Assembly (NCBI GenBank): GCA_050181295.1
Contig: JBFXDI010000084.1
Coordinates: 1-18,013 of the forward strand
Direction: 5' to 3'
Source: JBFXDI01 sp050181295
Lineage (GTDB): Bacteria > Pseudomonadota > Alphaproteobacteria > Rhizobiales > Aestuariivirgaceae
DNA: 18,013 nucleotides
Under the pieces are notes generated by a model. That model was given only the letters and a program-made list of their open reading frames with translations, was not told where the DNA came from and ran no database searches. The first letter of the stretch is position 1; the number at the start of each line of letters is the position of its first letter. Below are positions 7,439 through 14,253 of the stretch, piece after piece. Both the position numbers and the translations under genes were made by a program.

Positions 7439-8305
7439 CTACTCCGCCGCGGCGACGAAGCCGCTGCGCCGGCAGGCCTCGGCGCCGAGCACGGCGTCGG
7501 CGCGGGCGGCTTCCGCGACAAGGTCGGGGAGCGGCGGGAGGTTGGCGTCGCGCTCGATGAGCGTCGGCTTCGGTCCGGCGCGGAAGACGACATGGGCATA
7601 GAGCGCCCAGACCGGATCGGCCACCGGCGAGCCATGCGCGTCGATGAGGAATGGAACGCCGCCATCGTCCGTCCGCTCGTCGTGGCCCGCGAGATGGATC
7701 TCTCCCACATGCTCGAACGGAAAGTCCGCGAGATAGGCGAGCGCATCCGTGGCGTGATTCACAGCCGAGACGAAGACGTTGTTGACGTCGAGCAGCAGGC
7801 CGCATCCGGTGCGGCGGACGATCCCGCGCAGGAAGTCCGTCTCCGAAAGAGTCGAGTCCTCGAACAGGAGATAGGTCGAGGGATTCTCCAGGAGCAGCCG
7901 GCGGCCGAGAAACTCCTGCGTCTCGTCGATGTGTCGGCAAACGCGCGCCAGCGTCTCCTCCGTGTAGGGAAGCGGCAGGAGGTCGTCGAGATAGGCATCC
8001 TCATGCGTCGACCAGGCAAGATGCTCCGAGAAGAGGCCCGGCTCGTATCGCTCGATCAGGCTTTTCAGCCGCTTCAGGTGCTCGCGGTCGAGCGGCCCCT
8101 CGGACCCCAGCGACAGCGCCACGCCGTGCAGCGACAGCGGATAGTCGCGCCGGATGCGCTCGAGCCAGCGATGGGGCGGCCCGCCCTCGCCCATGTAGTT
8201 CTCGGCATGCACCTCGAAGAAGCCGAGCGCCGGGCGCGCCTCCAGCACCTCGCGATAGTGCTGGGGCTTGAGACCGATCCCTGCGCGGGCGGGAATGGCG
8301 TGCAT
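7439..8305 (-). CDS. bufB: BufB: DUF692 multinuclear non-heme iron-dependent maturase (MNIO)
   Basis: A 288-residue TIM-barrel enzyme of the DUF692/MNIO family. In bufferin systems the enzyme uses a multi-iron centre and oxygen to convert cysteines of the precursor into 5-thiooxazoles. The expected conserved blocks are present in order: FFEVHAENYMGEGG (33-42), LHGVALSLGS (59-68), FSEHLAWS (92-99), LLLENPSTYL (137-146), LLLDVNNVFVSAVNH (170-184), EIHLAGHDE (202-210), LIDAHGSPV (220-228) and TLIERD (248-253). These supply the usual His, Glu, Asp and Asn metal ligands, with none missing. The length is typical. GGAGAG lies about 7 bases before the ATG. It directly follows the two precursor genes. 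The substrates are therefore most likely BufA1 and BufA2. Confidence 0.93.
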   Translation of the reverse strand: MHAIPARAGIGLKPQHYREVLEARPALGFFEVHAENYMGEGGPPHRWLERIRRDYPLSLHGVALSLGSEGPLDREHLKRLKSLIERYEPGLFSEHLAWSTHEDAYLDDLLPLPYTEETLARVCRHIDETQEFLGRRLLLENPSTYLLFEDSTLSETDFLRGIVRRTGCGLLLDVNNVFVSAVNHATDALAYLADFPFEHVGEIHLAGHDERTDDGGVPFLIDAHGSPVADPVWALYAHVVFRAGPKPTLIERDANLPPLPDLVAEAARADAVLGAEACRRSGFVAAAE

Positions 8306-8318
8306 CGTGCTCTCTCCG

Positions 8319-8333
8319 GAGGGCGTCGCCCTC
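8319..8333 (-). terminator. Tight stem-loop between bufA2 and bufB
   Basis: GAGGGC-gtc-GCCCTC is a perfect 6-base-pair stem with a 3-base loop directly after the bufA2 stop and just before the bufB ribosome-binding site. There is no U-run, so a full intrinsic terminator is unlikely. It could attenuate read-through or stabilise the 3' end of precursor mRNA. Confidence 0.4.
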
Positions 8334-8336
8334 GCG

Positions 8337-8618
8337 TCAGCTCGGCCGCTTCACGGGCTCGAGCGCGCCCGGCCCGTGCGGGGTCTGCATGGTGACGCAG
8401 GTGCCCTTGGGCACGAGCTTCCAGGCACTGCCCTGATAGTCGATCGTGGAGGTTCCGGCGCAGGTCGTGCCCTCACCCGCCGCGCAGTCATTCTGACCTT
8501 TAAGCGCCACGCCATAGCACTTCTCCTTGGCTTCCTCGGCGGCGGCCGGAAGCGCGAGCGCCGTCTGGAGCGCGGCCGCCAGCGCCAGGGTGGACATCGT
8601 CGTTGCGGTGCGTGCCAT
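8337..8618 (-). CDS. bufA2: BufA2: bufferin precursor peptide (DUF2282)
   Basis: A 93-residue exported precursor. The N-terminal signal peptide has core TLALAAALQTALALPAAA, with probable cleavage at about residue 27. The core begins KEKCYGVALKGQNDC and has exactly four cysteines (34, 45, 53 and 74), the DUF2282 pattern. In the studied Caulobacter bufferins cysteines of this kind are partly converted to thiooxazoles and partly disulfide-bonded, and the mature peptide binds copper. By eye the core is about two-thirds identical to BufA1. The tail after the last cysteine (TMQTPHGPGALEPVK) is also shared. A good ribosome-binding site (GGAGGAAG) precedes the ATG. It lies between bufA1 and bufB. A role in periplasmic copper buffering is known for the family and inferred here. 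Confidence 0.9.
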   Translation of the reverse strand: MARTATTMSTLALAAALQTALALPAAAEEAKEKCYGVALKGQNDCAAGEGTTCAGTSTIDYQGSAWKLVPKGTCVTMQTPHGPGALEPVKRPS

Positions 8619-8634
8619 CTCTTCCTCCGTGAAC

Positions 8635-8662
8635 GGGGAACGCCGACGATCCGGCGCTCCCC
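8635..8662 (-). terminator. Strong stem-loop between bufA1 and bufA2
   Basis: On the transcribed strand GGGGAGCGCCG pairs with CGGCGUUCCCC around a 6-base loop: 11 base pairs, one of them G-U. It begins 9 bases after the bufA1 stop codon and lacks a U-run. It fits an attenuator or an mRNA-stabilising processing site that would favour the first precursor. Confidence 0.55.
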
Positions 8663-8671
8663 TTCGACAGC

Positions 8672-8944
8672 TTAGCTCTTTACGGGCTCCAGGGAACCCG
8701 TGCCTTTCGGCGTCTGCATGGTGGTGCAGGTTCCGGCCGGCACCATCTTGAAATCCTGCCCCTCATAGTCGGCGGTCGACATGCCTTTGCAGTCATGGGC
8801 CCCGGCCTTGCAATCGTTCTGGCCCTTCATGGCGACGCCATAGCACTTCTCGTCGGCGGCCTTGGCCGGCGATGCCAGGCTCATGGCGACGGCCATGGCC
8901 CCGGCCAGCGTGGTCGCGGTCAATGCGAATGCGGACCTGCTCAT
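8672..8944 (-). CDS. bufA1: BufA1: bufferin precursor peptide (DUF2282), first gene of operon
   Basis: A 90-residue exported precursor. The signal peptide (residues 1 to about 29) has core LTATTLAGAMAVAMSL and an AKA-A cleavage site. The mature core is DEKCYGVAMKGQNDC...CKGMSTADYEG...VPAGTC, with four cysteines at 34, 45, 52 and 73. The two precursors differ mainly between cysteines 2 and 3 (one residue shorter here) and at single charged positions, so this is probably a tandem duplication whose copies have diverged. The ribosome-binding site GGAGGAA lies about 7 bases before the ATG. It opens the operon bufA1-bufA2-bufB-bufC-doxX, so its message is likely the most abundant. Metal-binding and modification are inferred from the family. 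Confidence 0.9.
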   Translation of the reverse strand: MSRSAFALTATTLAGAMAVAMSLASPAKAADEKCYGVAMKGQNDCKAGAHDCKGMSTADYEGQDFKMVPAGTCTTMQTPKGTGSLEPVKS

Positions 8945-9167
8945 GCGTTTCCTCCAGCGGTTGAGTTGCTATCCGAGGGCGCCCACCCTCGCTGCCCGGA
9001 CGGCCCGAAGCTAGGCCCTCCGCAACATCAAGCCGAAATCAATAGGCCGGGATGGGCCCGTGATCGGCCGTGATCATGGGGGCCGCCGACGGTTTTGCCT
9101 GCGCATCCGAGGCAGTGCTAGGTTTCTCTGCCTCAAGATGTGCCTGCCCAGGGAGCACCCACAGACG
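8945..9167. promoter_or_regulatory. Divergent intergenic region, bufA1 / phyH-like gene
   Basis: These 223 bases must hold the bufferin operon promoter (minus) and that of the dioxygenase (plus). Visible structure: an inverted repeat CGAGGG-N6-CCCTCG (8974-8991) in the bufA1 leader; GTGATC repeated with a 10-base period (9060-9065 and 9070-9075); and GAGGCA-N14-TGCCTC (9109-9134) in front of the dioxygenase. I could not identify a confident -35/-10 pair or an ECF-sigma promoter. Confidence 0.4.
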
Positions 9168-10091
9168 ATGTCCAACGATCCAACAAAGTTGCCCGCCCCT
9201 TCCACCAACCCGGAGATCCTGAAGCGCGACCTCGAGCATTTCGGCTACTGCATCGTCGAGCGAGCCTTGAGCGGGCGCGCGCTCGAGGCCGTGCAGCGCA
9301 GGCTCATCGAGCAGGCCAAGGCCGAGCGCAAGCTCCACAACAAGAAGAACCCGGCCAACATGGACCCCGTCAACCAATGGGTCGGCATGCTCCTCAACAA
9401 GGGCGAGGCGTTCTTCGAGCTGATCGAACATCCGCTCGCCATGTCGCTCATCGAGCACCTGATCGGACCCGACTATCTCGTTTCCTGCGTCGATGCGCAG
9501 ATCCAGCATCCGGGCGCCGGCGTCATGCCGCTCCATACGGACCAGTGGTGGATGCCTTCTCCGCAGCAGCCCGATGGCAGGCCCGCCCGCCCGGCGGAGG
9601 CGCGGCGCGGCACCGGAACCGCGACCGACCCCGCCCCCTCAACTCTTCCCATCCCGCCGATCGGCGCCGCCAACGTCATGTGGATGATCACCGACTTCAC
9701 GGAGGAGAACGGCGCGACGCGGCTCGTGCCGCGCAGCCATCTTTCCGGCACGCAGCCCGATCCTGCCGTGCCCCATCCCATCCCCACCGTGGCGGCCGCG
9801 GGGCCGGCGGGCACCGCGTTTGCCTTCGATGCGCGGCTCTGGCACGGCGCCGCGGCCAACCGCTCGGGTGAGGCGCGCTACGGCATCACGACCGTCGGCT
9901 GCGGACCGCAGTTCCGGCCGCTGGAGAATTATGCGCGGGGTCTGCGGCCCGAGGTCGTCGCGCGCTGCCGGCCGGAGACGCTGCGGCGGCTCGGCTTCTC
10001 CGCCTGGTCGGGCTACGGGCACACGGGCGATCCTGATGCGGACGTCTCCGCCGTGGGCGCGGAAGCGACGGGCGAGCTCGTGCCGGCTTGA
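9168..10091 (+). CDS. Phytanoyl-CoA dioxygenase (PhyH)-like Fe(II)/2-oxoglutarate oxygenase
   Basis: A 307-residue cytoplasmic oxygenase. The facial triad is clear: His123 and Asp125 in LHTDQW and the distal His226 in LWHGAAANRSG, with Arg237 (EARYGIT) placed to bind 2-oxoglutarate. WMITDFTEENGATRLVPRSH is the conserved central strand. A Pro/Arg/Ala-rich loop of about 35 residues (132-166) lies between the first two ligands and the rest of the barrel. ATG 9168 is chosen because family similarity starts soon after it (a GGGAG lies 12 bases before it); in-frame ATGs at 9060 and 9138 are less likely. It stands between the bufferin operon and the polyamine genes. The substrate is unknown; an amino acid, polyamine derivative or short acyl compound is as likely as phytanoyl-CoA. 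Confidence 0.88.
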   Translation: MSNDPTKLPAPSTNPEILKRDLEHFGYCIVERALSGRALEAVQRRLIEQAKAERKLHNKKNPANMDPVNQWVGMLLNKGEAFFELIEHPLAMSLIEHLIGPDYLVSCVDAQIQHPGAGVMPLHTDQWWMPSPQQPDGRPARPAEARRGTGTATDPAPSTLPIPPIGAANVMWMITDFTEENGATRLVPRSHLSGTQPDPAVPHPIPTVAAAGPAGTAFAFDARLWHGAAANRSGEARYGITTVGCGPQFRPLENYARGLRPEVVARCRPETLRRLGFSAWSGYGHTGDPDADVSAVGAEATGELVPA

Positions 10092-10118
10092 GGTGTGAGC
10101 GCGCGGGCTTCGCGATCC

Positions 10119-10228
10119 GCACCCCTCCCCTCGAGGGGGAGGGAAGGGGTGGGGTGGCAAATCTCTCCGACGAAACCCCACCCGGCCCGCGCTGTCGCGC
10201 GGACCGCCCCCCAAGGGGGAGGTGTGCA
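10119..10228. repeat. G/C-rich composite palindromic repeat between convergent genes
   Basis: Ends GCACCCCTCCC and GGGGGAGGTGTGC are near-inverted copies. Inside are a hairpin CCCCtcgaGGGG, paired GGGGTGGGGT/ACCCCACC blocks, a GCGctgtCGC loop and a second hairpin CCCCCcaaGGGGG. It lies between the stops of the dioxygenase (+) and puuA (-), so it can act as a two-way transcription barrier. The type is common in Rhizobiales genomes. Confidence 0.7.
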
Positions 10229-10232
10229 ATGT

Positions 10233-11582
10233 CTACACGTTGAGCAGCAGGAACTCGCGCTCCCAGGAGCTGATGACCTTGCGGTACTGCTCCATCTCCT
10301 CCTCCTTGACGCCCTGGAAGGCATCGATGAAGCGCTCGCCGAACACCTGCTTCAGGGGCTTGGTGTAGTTGAGCTTGCTCAGCGCGTCGTCGAGGTGGAG
10401 CGGCAGCGTGTGGGCGTAGCGATAAGCCGAGCCCTCGATCGGCTCGGTCGCCTTGATGCGCTGGGTCATGCCGAGATAGCCGCAGGCGAGCGAGGCGGCG
10501 ATGGCGAGATAGGGATTTGAGTCGGCGCCGGGCACGCGGTTCTCGACCCGCATGTTGGCGGGATCGGCGGAGGGCACGCGCAAGGGCGCGGTGCGGTTGT
10601 CGATGCCCCAGTGGGTATTGGTCGGCGCATCGGAATCGGGCACCAGCCGGCGGTAGGAATTGACGTTGGGCGCGCAGAAGGGAAGTGCGGCCGCCATGTA
10701 GCGCTGCAGGCCGCCGATGTGGCTGAGGAGGAGACGCGACGGCTCGCCCGACGTCGTGCCGAAAAGATTCTTGCCGGTCTTCAGGTCCATGACCGACTGG
10801 TGGATATGCATGGAGGACCCGGGCTCGGCCTCATGCGGCTTGGCCATGAAGGTCGCATACATGTCGTGCTTCAGCGCCGCCTGGCGGACGGTGCGCTTGA
10901 AGAGGAAAACCTGGTCGGCAAGCTCCAGCGGGTCGCCGTGGTTGAAGTTGATCTCGAGCTGCGCCGGCCCGCTCTCGTGGCTGATGGTGTCGAGGTCGAT
11001 CTCCTGCACGGTACAGAAATTGTAGATGTCCTCGACGATCGGATCGAAGTCGTTGGCGGCATCGATTCCGTAGGCCTGCCCGAACTTCTCCGCGCGGCCC
11101 GAGCGGCCGATGGGACTTTCCAGCGGATAGTCGGGATCGAGGTTCTTCTTCACGAGATAGAATTCGAGCTCCGGCGCCACCACCGGCCGCCAGCCCTTCT
11201 CGCGATAGAGCTCGATCACGCGCTTCAGCACGTAGCGGGGGGCGATGTCGACGGGCCGGTCGTCGAGATGGAAGCAGTCGCAGATCACCTCCGCGGTCGG
11301 ATTGTCGTACCAGGGCACGCGCCGCAGCGTCTCCCAGTCGGGCTTCATGTAGATGTCGATCGAGGCGTCGTCCGTCGCATCCGTCTTCCAGGAGTACTGT
11401 CCCGTGACGGTGAGGATGAAGACGTCCTCTGGGATGCGGAGCCCGCGGCTGCGGCTGCCCTTGACGAGCTTGGCGGCTGGCAGGATTTTTCCCCGCGCGG
11501 TGCCGGACATGTCGGGCACGAGGCATTCCACCTCGTCGATGTTGTTCTCGCGAAGCCACTCCTCGAAATTGCTGGATGACAT
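10233..11582 (-). CDS. puuA: Gamma-glutamylputrescine synthetase-like (glutamine synthetase family)
   Basis: A 449-residue ATP-dependent ligase of the type I/III glutamine-synthetase fold. Metal and substrate residues are seen in APELEFYL (Glu138, Glu140), ESGPAQLEINF (Glu203, Glu210), GSSMHIHQS (His259), NSYRRLVP (Arg311), DNRTAPLRV (Arg330, Arg335) and ENRVPGADSNPYLA (Glu347, Arg349). Its length is close to PuuA (about 470). The adenylylation loop typical of GlnA-I is absent. PuuA joins glutamate to putrescine, the first step of the Puu pathway; the divergent PuuB-like oxidase, the agmatinase and the Pot transporter make putrescine the best guess for the substrate here. The ribosome-binding site before the ATG is weak. 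Another amine, such as ethanolamine or spermidine, cannot be excluded. Confidence 0.88.
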   Translation of the reverse strand: MSSSNFEEWLRENNIDEVECLVPDMSGTARGKILPAAKLVKGSRSRGLRIPEDVFILTVTGQYSWKTDATDDASIDIYMKPDWETLRRVPWYDNPTAEVICDCFHLDDRPVDIAPRYVLKRVIELYREKGWRPVVAPELEFYLVKKNLDPDYPLESPIGRSGRAEKFGQAYGIDAANDFDPIVEDIYNFCTVQEIDLDTISHESGPAQLEINFNHGDPLELADQVFLFKRTVRQAALKHDMYATFMAKPHEAEPGSSMHIHQSVMDLKTGKNLFGTTSGEPSRLLLSHIGGLQRYMAAALPFCAPNVNSYRRLVPDSDAPTNTHWGIDNRTAPLRVPSADPANMRVENRVPGADSNPYLAIAASLACGYLGMTQRIKATEPIEGSAYRYAHTLPLHLDDALSKLNYTKPLKQVFGERFIDAFQGVKEEEMEQYRKVISSWEREFLLLNV

Positions 11583-11710
11583 GATGACCCGTCATTGACG
11601 CTTCGGACGGCGCCCCCTCGGCGCCCTCTCGCGGGATCAGTCTAGCCGATTTGCTAGGGAGCCAAAAAGAGTTTAGAAACAAGCAATTGCTTTCCCCAAG
11701 GTGCCTTCCC
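11583..11710. promoter_or_regulatory. Divergent puuA-puuB promoter region
   Basis: This 128-base region separates divergent starts and includes an AT-rich stretch unusual for the window. A possible puuB promoter is TTGCTA (11651-11656), 17 bases, TAGAAA (11674-11679), with 4 of 6 matches in each box. The ribosome-binding site AAGGTG lies at 11698-11703. It also contains the 12-base palindrome listed separately. Confidence 0.4.
11681..11692. promoter_or_regulatory. Perfect 12-base palindrome, possible operator
   Basis: AAGCAATTGCTT is a perfect palindrome between the divergent puuA and puuB starts, a few bases after the possible -10 box and before the puuB ribosome-binding site. A repressor bound there could block puuB and perhaps puuA. 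No regulator gene is in the window. Confidence 0.35.
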
Positions 11711-13075
11711 ATGCAGGACATCCCGGTCGCCAGGCACGCCCTCGACGGCCTAGGCGCGCGGCCGCTGGAGCTGCGCGACATGGGCGAAGGCGGCCTCGCC
11801 CAGGGCCCGCTGGACGGCCCTTCCTACTACCGCGCCACGGCCAATCCCTTCTCTTCCGGCCCGCCGCTGGAGGGGGTCGTGGATGCCGACGTCGCGATCG
11901 TCGGCGCGGGTTTCACGGGACTTTCGGCCGCGCTGGAACTCAGGCGCCTCGGCTTCAGCGTGGTGGTGCTCGACCGGGGCCCCGTGGGCTGGGGCGCCAC
12001 GGGCCGCAACGGCGGGCAGATCTGCACGGGCTATTCGCCGGGGATGGAGAAGCTCGAGAAGGCGCTCGGATCCGAGACCGCGCGCCACTGCTTCCAGATG
12101 GCGGAAGAGGCCAAGCAGCTTCTGAAGGACCGCGTCGCGGCGCATGCCATCCAATGCGACCTGAAGTGGGGCTATCTCGTCTGCGCGCCGAAGGCCGGCC
12201 ACATGCGGGGGCTGGCCGAGCACCAGGAGGAGCTTCGCCGCTATGGCTATGGCGAGACGGAGCTCCTAGACCGGTCAGCGCTCGAGGAACGGGTGGCGAC
12301 GCGTATCTATCAGGGCGCGCTCTCCGACAGGGGCGCCGGACATTTCCATCCGCTCAACTATGCGCTCGGGCTCGCGAGGGCCGTGAAGGACGACGGCGGG
12401 CGCATCTGCGAGCGCTCGGCCGTCACGCGGATCGAGGAGGGCGCGCGGCCGGTCGTCAGGACCGAGCAGGGTGAGGTGCGCGCGCGCTTCGTCATTCTCG
12501 GCTGCAACGCCTATCTCGACGGGCTCGTGGCGCGCATCCAGCATCGCGTCATGCCGGTCGCGAGCTACGTGGTCGCGACCGAGCCGCTCGGCGAGGAGCG
12601 GGCGCTGGGCCTCATCGCGCGCGACGAAGCAGTGACGGACGCCAATTTCGTCGTCGACTACTACCGGCTGACCGGCGACCGGCGGCTGCTCTTCGGAGGC
12701 CGCTGCAGCTATTCGGGCTTCCATCCGAAGGATCTCGCGGCGAGCATGCGGCCGCGCATGCTGAAGATCTTTCCGCAGCTTGCGGATGTCGGCATCGACT
12801 ATGCCTGGGGCGGGATGATCGGCATCACGCACAACCGGCTTCCCGACTGCGGGCGGCTGGGCAAGAACATCTACTATACGCAGGGCTATTCGGGGCAAGG
12901 CGTGGTGCTGTCGGGGCTCTTCGGCAAGCTCATGGCGGAAGCGGTGGCGGGCGATGCCTCGCGCTTCGACGTCTTCACGCGCATCCGGCACGCGCCCTTC
13001 CCCGGCGGACCGCTGCGGCGCCCGGCGCTCGCGGCCGGCATGCTCTACTATCGCTTGCGGGACTTGCTGGCGTGA
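11711..13075 (+). CDS. puuB: FAD-dependent amine oxidase, gamma-glutamylputrescine oxidase-like (DAO family)
   Basis: A 454-residue FAD enzyme. The Rossmann dinucleotide fold is at ADVAIVGAGFTGLSAALEL (about residues 59-77), followed by the DAO-family stretch GATGRNGGQ (96-104). The central part has GHFHPLNYALGLA. The C-terminal part (TDANFVVDYYRLTGDRRLLF and, near the end, NIYYTQGYSGQGVVLSGLFG) closely parallels E. coli PuuB. The family oxidises N-gamma-glutamylputrescine to the aldehyde with release of ammonia and hydrogen peroxide. ATG 11711 is used because AAGGTG lies about 7 bases upstream; it gives an N-terminal extension of about 35 residues before SYYRATANPF, where PuuB usually begins. 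ATG 11780 is possible. It is divergent from puuA and converges on speB. Confidence 0.9.
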   Translation: MQDIPVARHALDGLGARPLELRDMGEGGLAQGPLDGPSYYRATANPFSSGPPLEGVVDADVAIVGAGFTGLSAALELRRLGFSVVVLDRGPVGWGATGRNGGQICTGYSPGMEKLEKALGSETARHCFQMAEEAKQLLKDRVAAHAIQCDLKWGYLVCAPKAGHMRGLAEHQEELRRYGYGETELLDRSALEERVATRIYQGALSDRGAGHFHPLNYALGLARAVKDDGGRICERSAVTRIEEGARPVVRTEQGEVRARFVILGCNAYLDGLVARIQHRVMPVASYVVATEPLGEERALGLIARDEAVTDANFVVDYYRLTGDRRLLFGGRCSYSGFHPKDLAASMRPRMLKIFPQLADVGIDYAWGGMIGITHNRLPDCGRLGKNIYYTQGYSGQGVVLSGLFGKLMAEAVAGDASRFDVFTRIRHAPFPGGPLRRPALAAGMLYYRLRDLLA

Positions 13076-13123
13076 CGGGAGGGAGACAGGGGACGGCGCC
13101 GGGACTTGCTGGCTCACCAGGGG

Positions 13124-13143
13124 ATGCCAGCTTCCGCTGGCAT
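13124..13143. repeat. Hairpin repeat between convergent puuB and speB
   Basis: ATGCCAGC-ttcc-GCTGGCAT is a perfect 8-base-pair stem. The 15-mer CCGCTGGCATGACGG at 13134-13148 recurs exactly at 7405-7419, next to the repeat after bufB, so this is a partial copy of a repeat family. It may serve as a terminator for both convergent genes. Confidence 0.6.
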
Positions 13144-13164
13144 GACGGAAGGAAATGGCGGGTT

Positions 13165-14130
13165 TTACCGCGCGCCCTTCTTCCACGCCTGAAGGCAGAG
13201 ATATTCGAGCAGCATGGCGCAGCCGGCGAGCGCCGTCGTCTCCGAATGGTCGTAGGGCGGCGAGACCTCGACCAGGTCCATGGCGACGAAGTCCACGTCC
13301 TTCAGCCGGCGCAGGATCGACATCGCCTGATGTGAGGTGAGGCCGCCCGGAACCGGCGTGCCGGTGCCCGGCGCATAGGCCGGGTCGAGGCAATCGATGT
13401 CGAAGGTGAGATAGGCCTTGCGGCCGCCCGTCACGCGGGCGATCTCGGCCGCGACCTGATCCGCCGTCATGTCGTGCACGCGGTCGGCATGGAGGATCGT
13501 CATGCCGTAGCTCTCCTCGCCCTCGAAGACGGTGCGGATGCCGACCTGGATCGAATTCCTCGGCTCGATCACGCTCTCGCGGATCGCGAGATTGAACATG
13601 GTGCCGTGGTCGATGCGGCCGCCCTCGTCCGGCTCGACGTCTCGATGCGCGTCGAAATGGACGAGCGCCAATGGCCCATGCTTCTTCGCATAGGCGCGCA
13701 GCACCGGATAGGTGATGAAATGGTCGCCGCCGATGACGAGCGAGGAGGCGCCGGCCTCGATGATGCCGGCGATGTGCGCTTCGATGGCCGCCGGCACGTC
13801 CTCCTTGCGGCCCCAGTCGAAGAAGCAGTCGCCGTAATCCACGACGGAAAGGGTATCGAAGGGATCGAAGTTCCACGGCCAGTACGGCCCCCAGGCGAAA
13901 TGCGCGGACGCAGCGCGTACCCCCTGCGGCCCGAAGCGGGTGCCCGGCCGGTTGGTGACGGCCTGATCGAAGGGAATGCCGGTGACGGCGATATCGACAC
14001 CCGCAAGATCGCGCGTGTACTTGCGGCGCATGAAGGAGAGCGCGCCGGCATAGGTCGCCTCGATGGTCGAGCCCTTCAGGTCGGCGCGCCGGAAGGCGGC
14101 GTCGCCCGGCTGATCGGTGGCTTGGGTCAT
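13165..14130 (-). CDS. speB: Agmatinase (ureohydrolase family)
   Basis: A 321-residue cytoplasmic Mn-dependent hydrolase that splits agmatine into putrescine and urea. The binuclear manganese ligands are all present: His137 in VIGGDHF, Asp160/His162/Asp164 in HFDAHRDVE, and Asp244/Asp246 in FDIDCLDPAYAPGTGTPVPG. HGTMF (175-179) and GGLTSHQ are also ureohydrolase marks, and the length is typical. The residue between the metal ligands is Arg163 (DAHRD) where E. coli SpeB has Thr (DAHTD), so another guanidino substrate, such as guanidinobutyrate, is possible. It lies between the polyamine importer and the puu genes on the importer strand, which supports the agmatine-to-putrescine reading. Confidence 0.9.
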   Translation of the reverse strand: MTQATDQPGDAAFRRADLKGSTIEATYAGALSFMRRKYTRDLAGVDIAVTGIPFDQAVTNRPGTRFGPQGVRAASAHFAWGPYWPWNFDPFDTLSVVDYGDCFFDWGRKEDVPAAIEAHIAGIIEAGASSLVIGGDHFITYPVLRAYAKKHGPLALVHFDAHRDVEPDEGGRIDHGTMFNLAIRESVIEPRNSIQVGIRTVFEGEESYGMTILHADRVHDMTADQVAAEIARVTGGRKAYLTFDIDCLDPAYAPGTGTPVPGGLTSHQAMSILRRLKDVDFVAMDLVEVSPPYDHSETTALAGCAMLLEYLCLQAWKKGAR

Positions 14131-14148
14131 TGCGTTCCCCTACTCATC

Positions 14149-14232
14149 GTCATGCCCGACCCCCGAGCCGAGCATCCTTTTCGTTCTCTGCACAGGCCGC
14201 AAAAGGATGGCCGGGTCAAGCCCGGCCATGAC
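14149..14232. repeat. Composite palindromic repeat between potA and speB
   Basis: It has the same layout as 7292-7389. The outer ends are GTCATGCCCG and CGGGCCATGAC-like, the arms pair through CATCCTTTT/AAAAGGATG, and the right arm hairpin is GGCCGGGTCAAGCCCGGCC. The right-arm sequence CCGGGTCAAGCCCGG is identical to that in the bufB-bufC copy. It lies upstream of the speB start. Confidence 0.7.
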
Positions 14233-14253
14233 GTGGGTGGACCAGCATCGCCT

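Noticed and set aside
7277..8395. 372-codon plus-strand frame beginning MLPLNVMPGLVPGIH
   Set aside because: The N-terminus is translated palindromic repeat and the rest is antisense to bufB.
10092..10232. CRISPR-like alternation of repeats and spacers
   Set aside because: The blocks are nested palindromes of unequal size, not evenly spaced direct repeats, and no cas genes are present.
12275..13876. 533-codon open frame on the minus strand
   Set aside because: It runs antisense to puuB and out of frame through speB, has Arg-rich composition and has no motif of its own.
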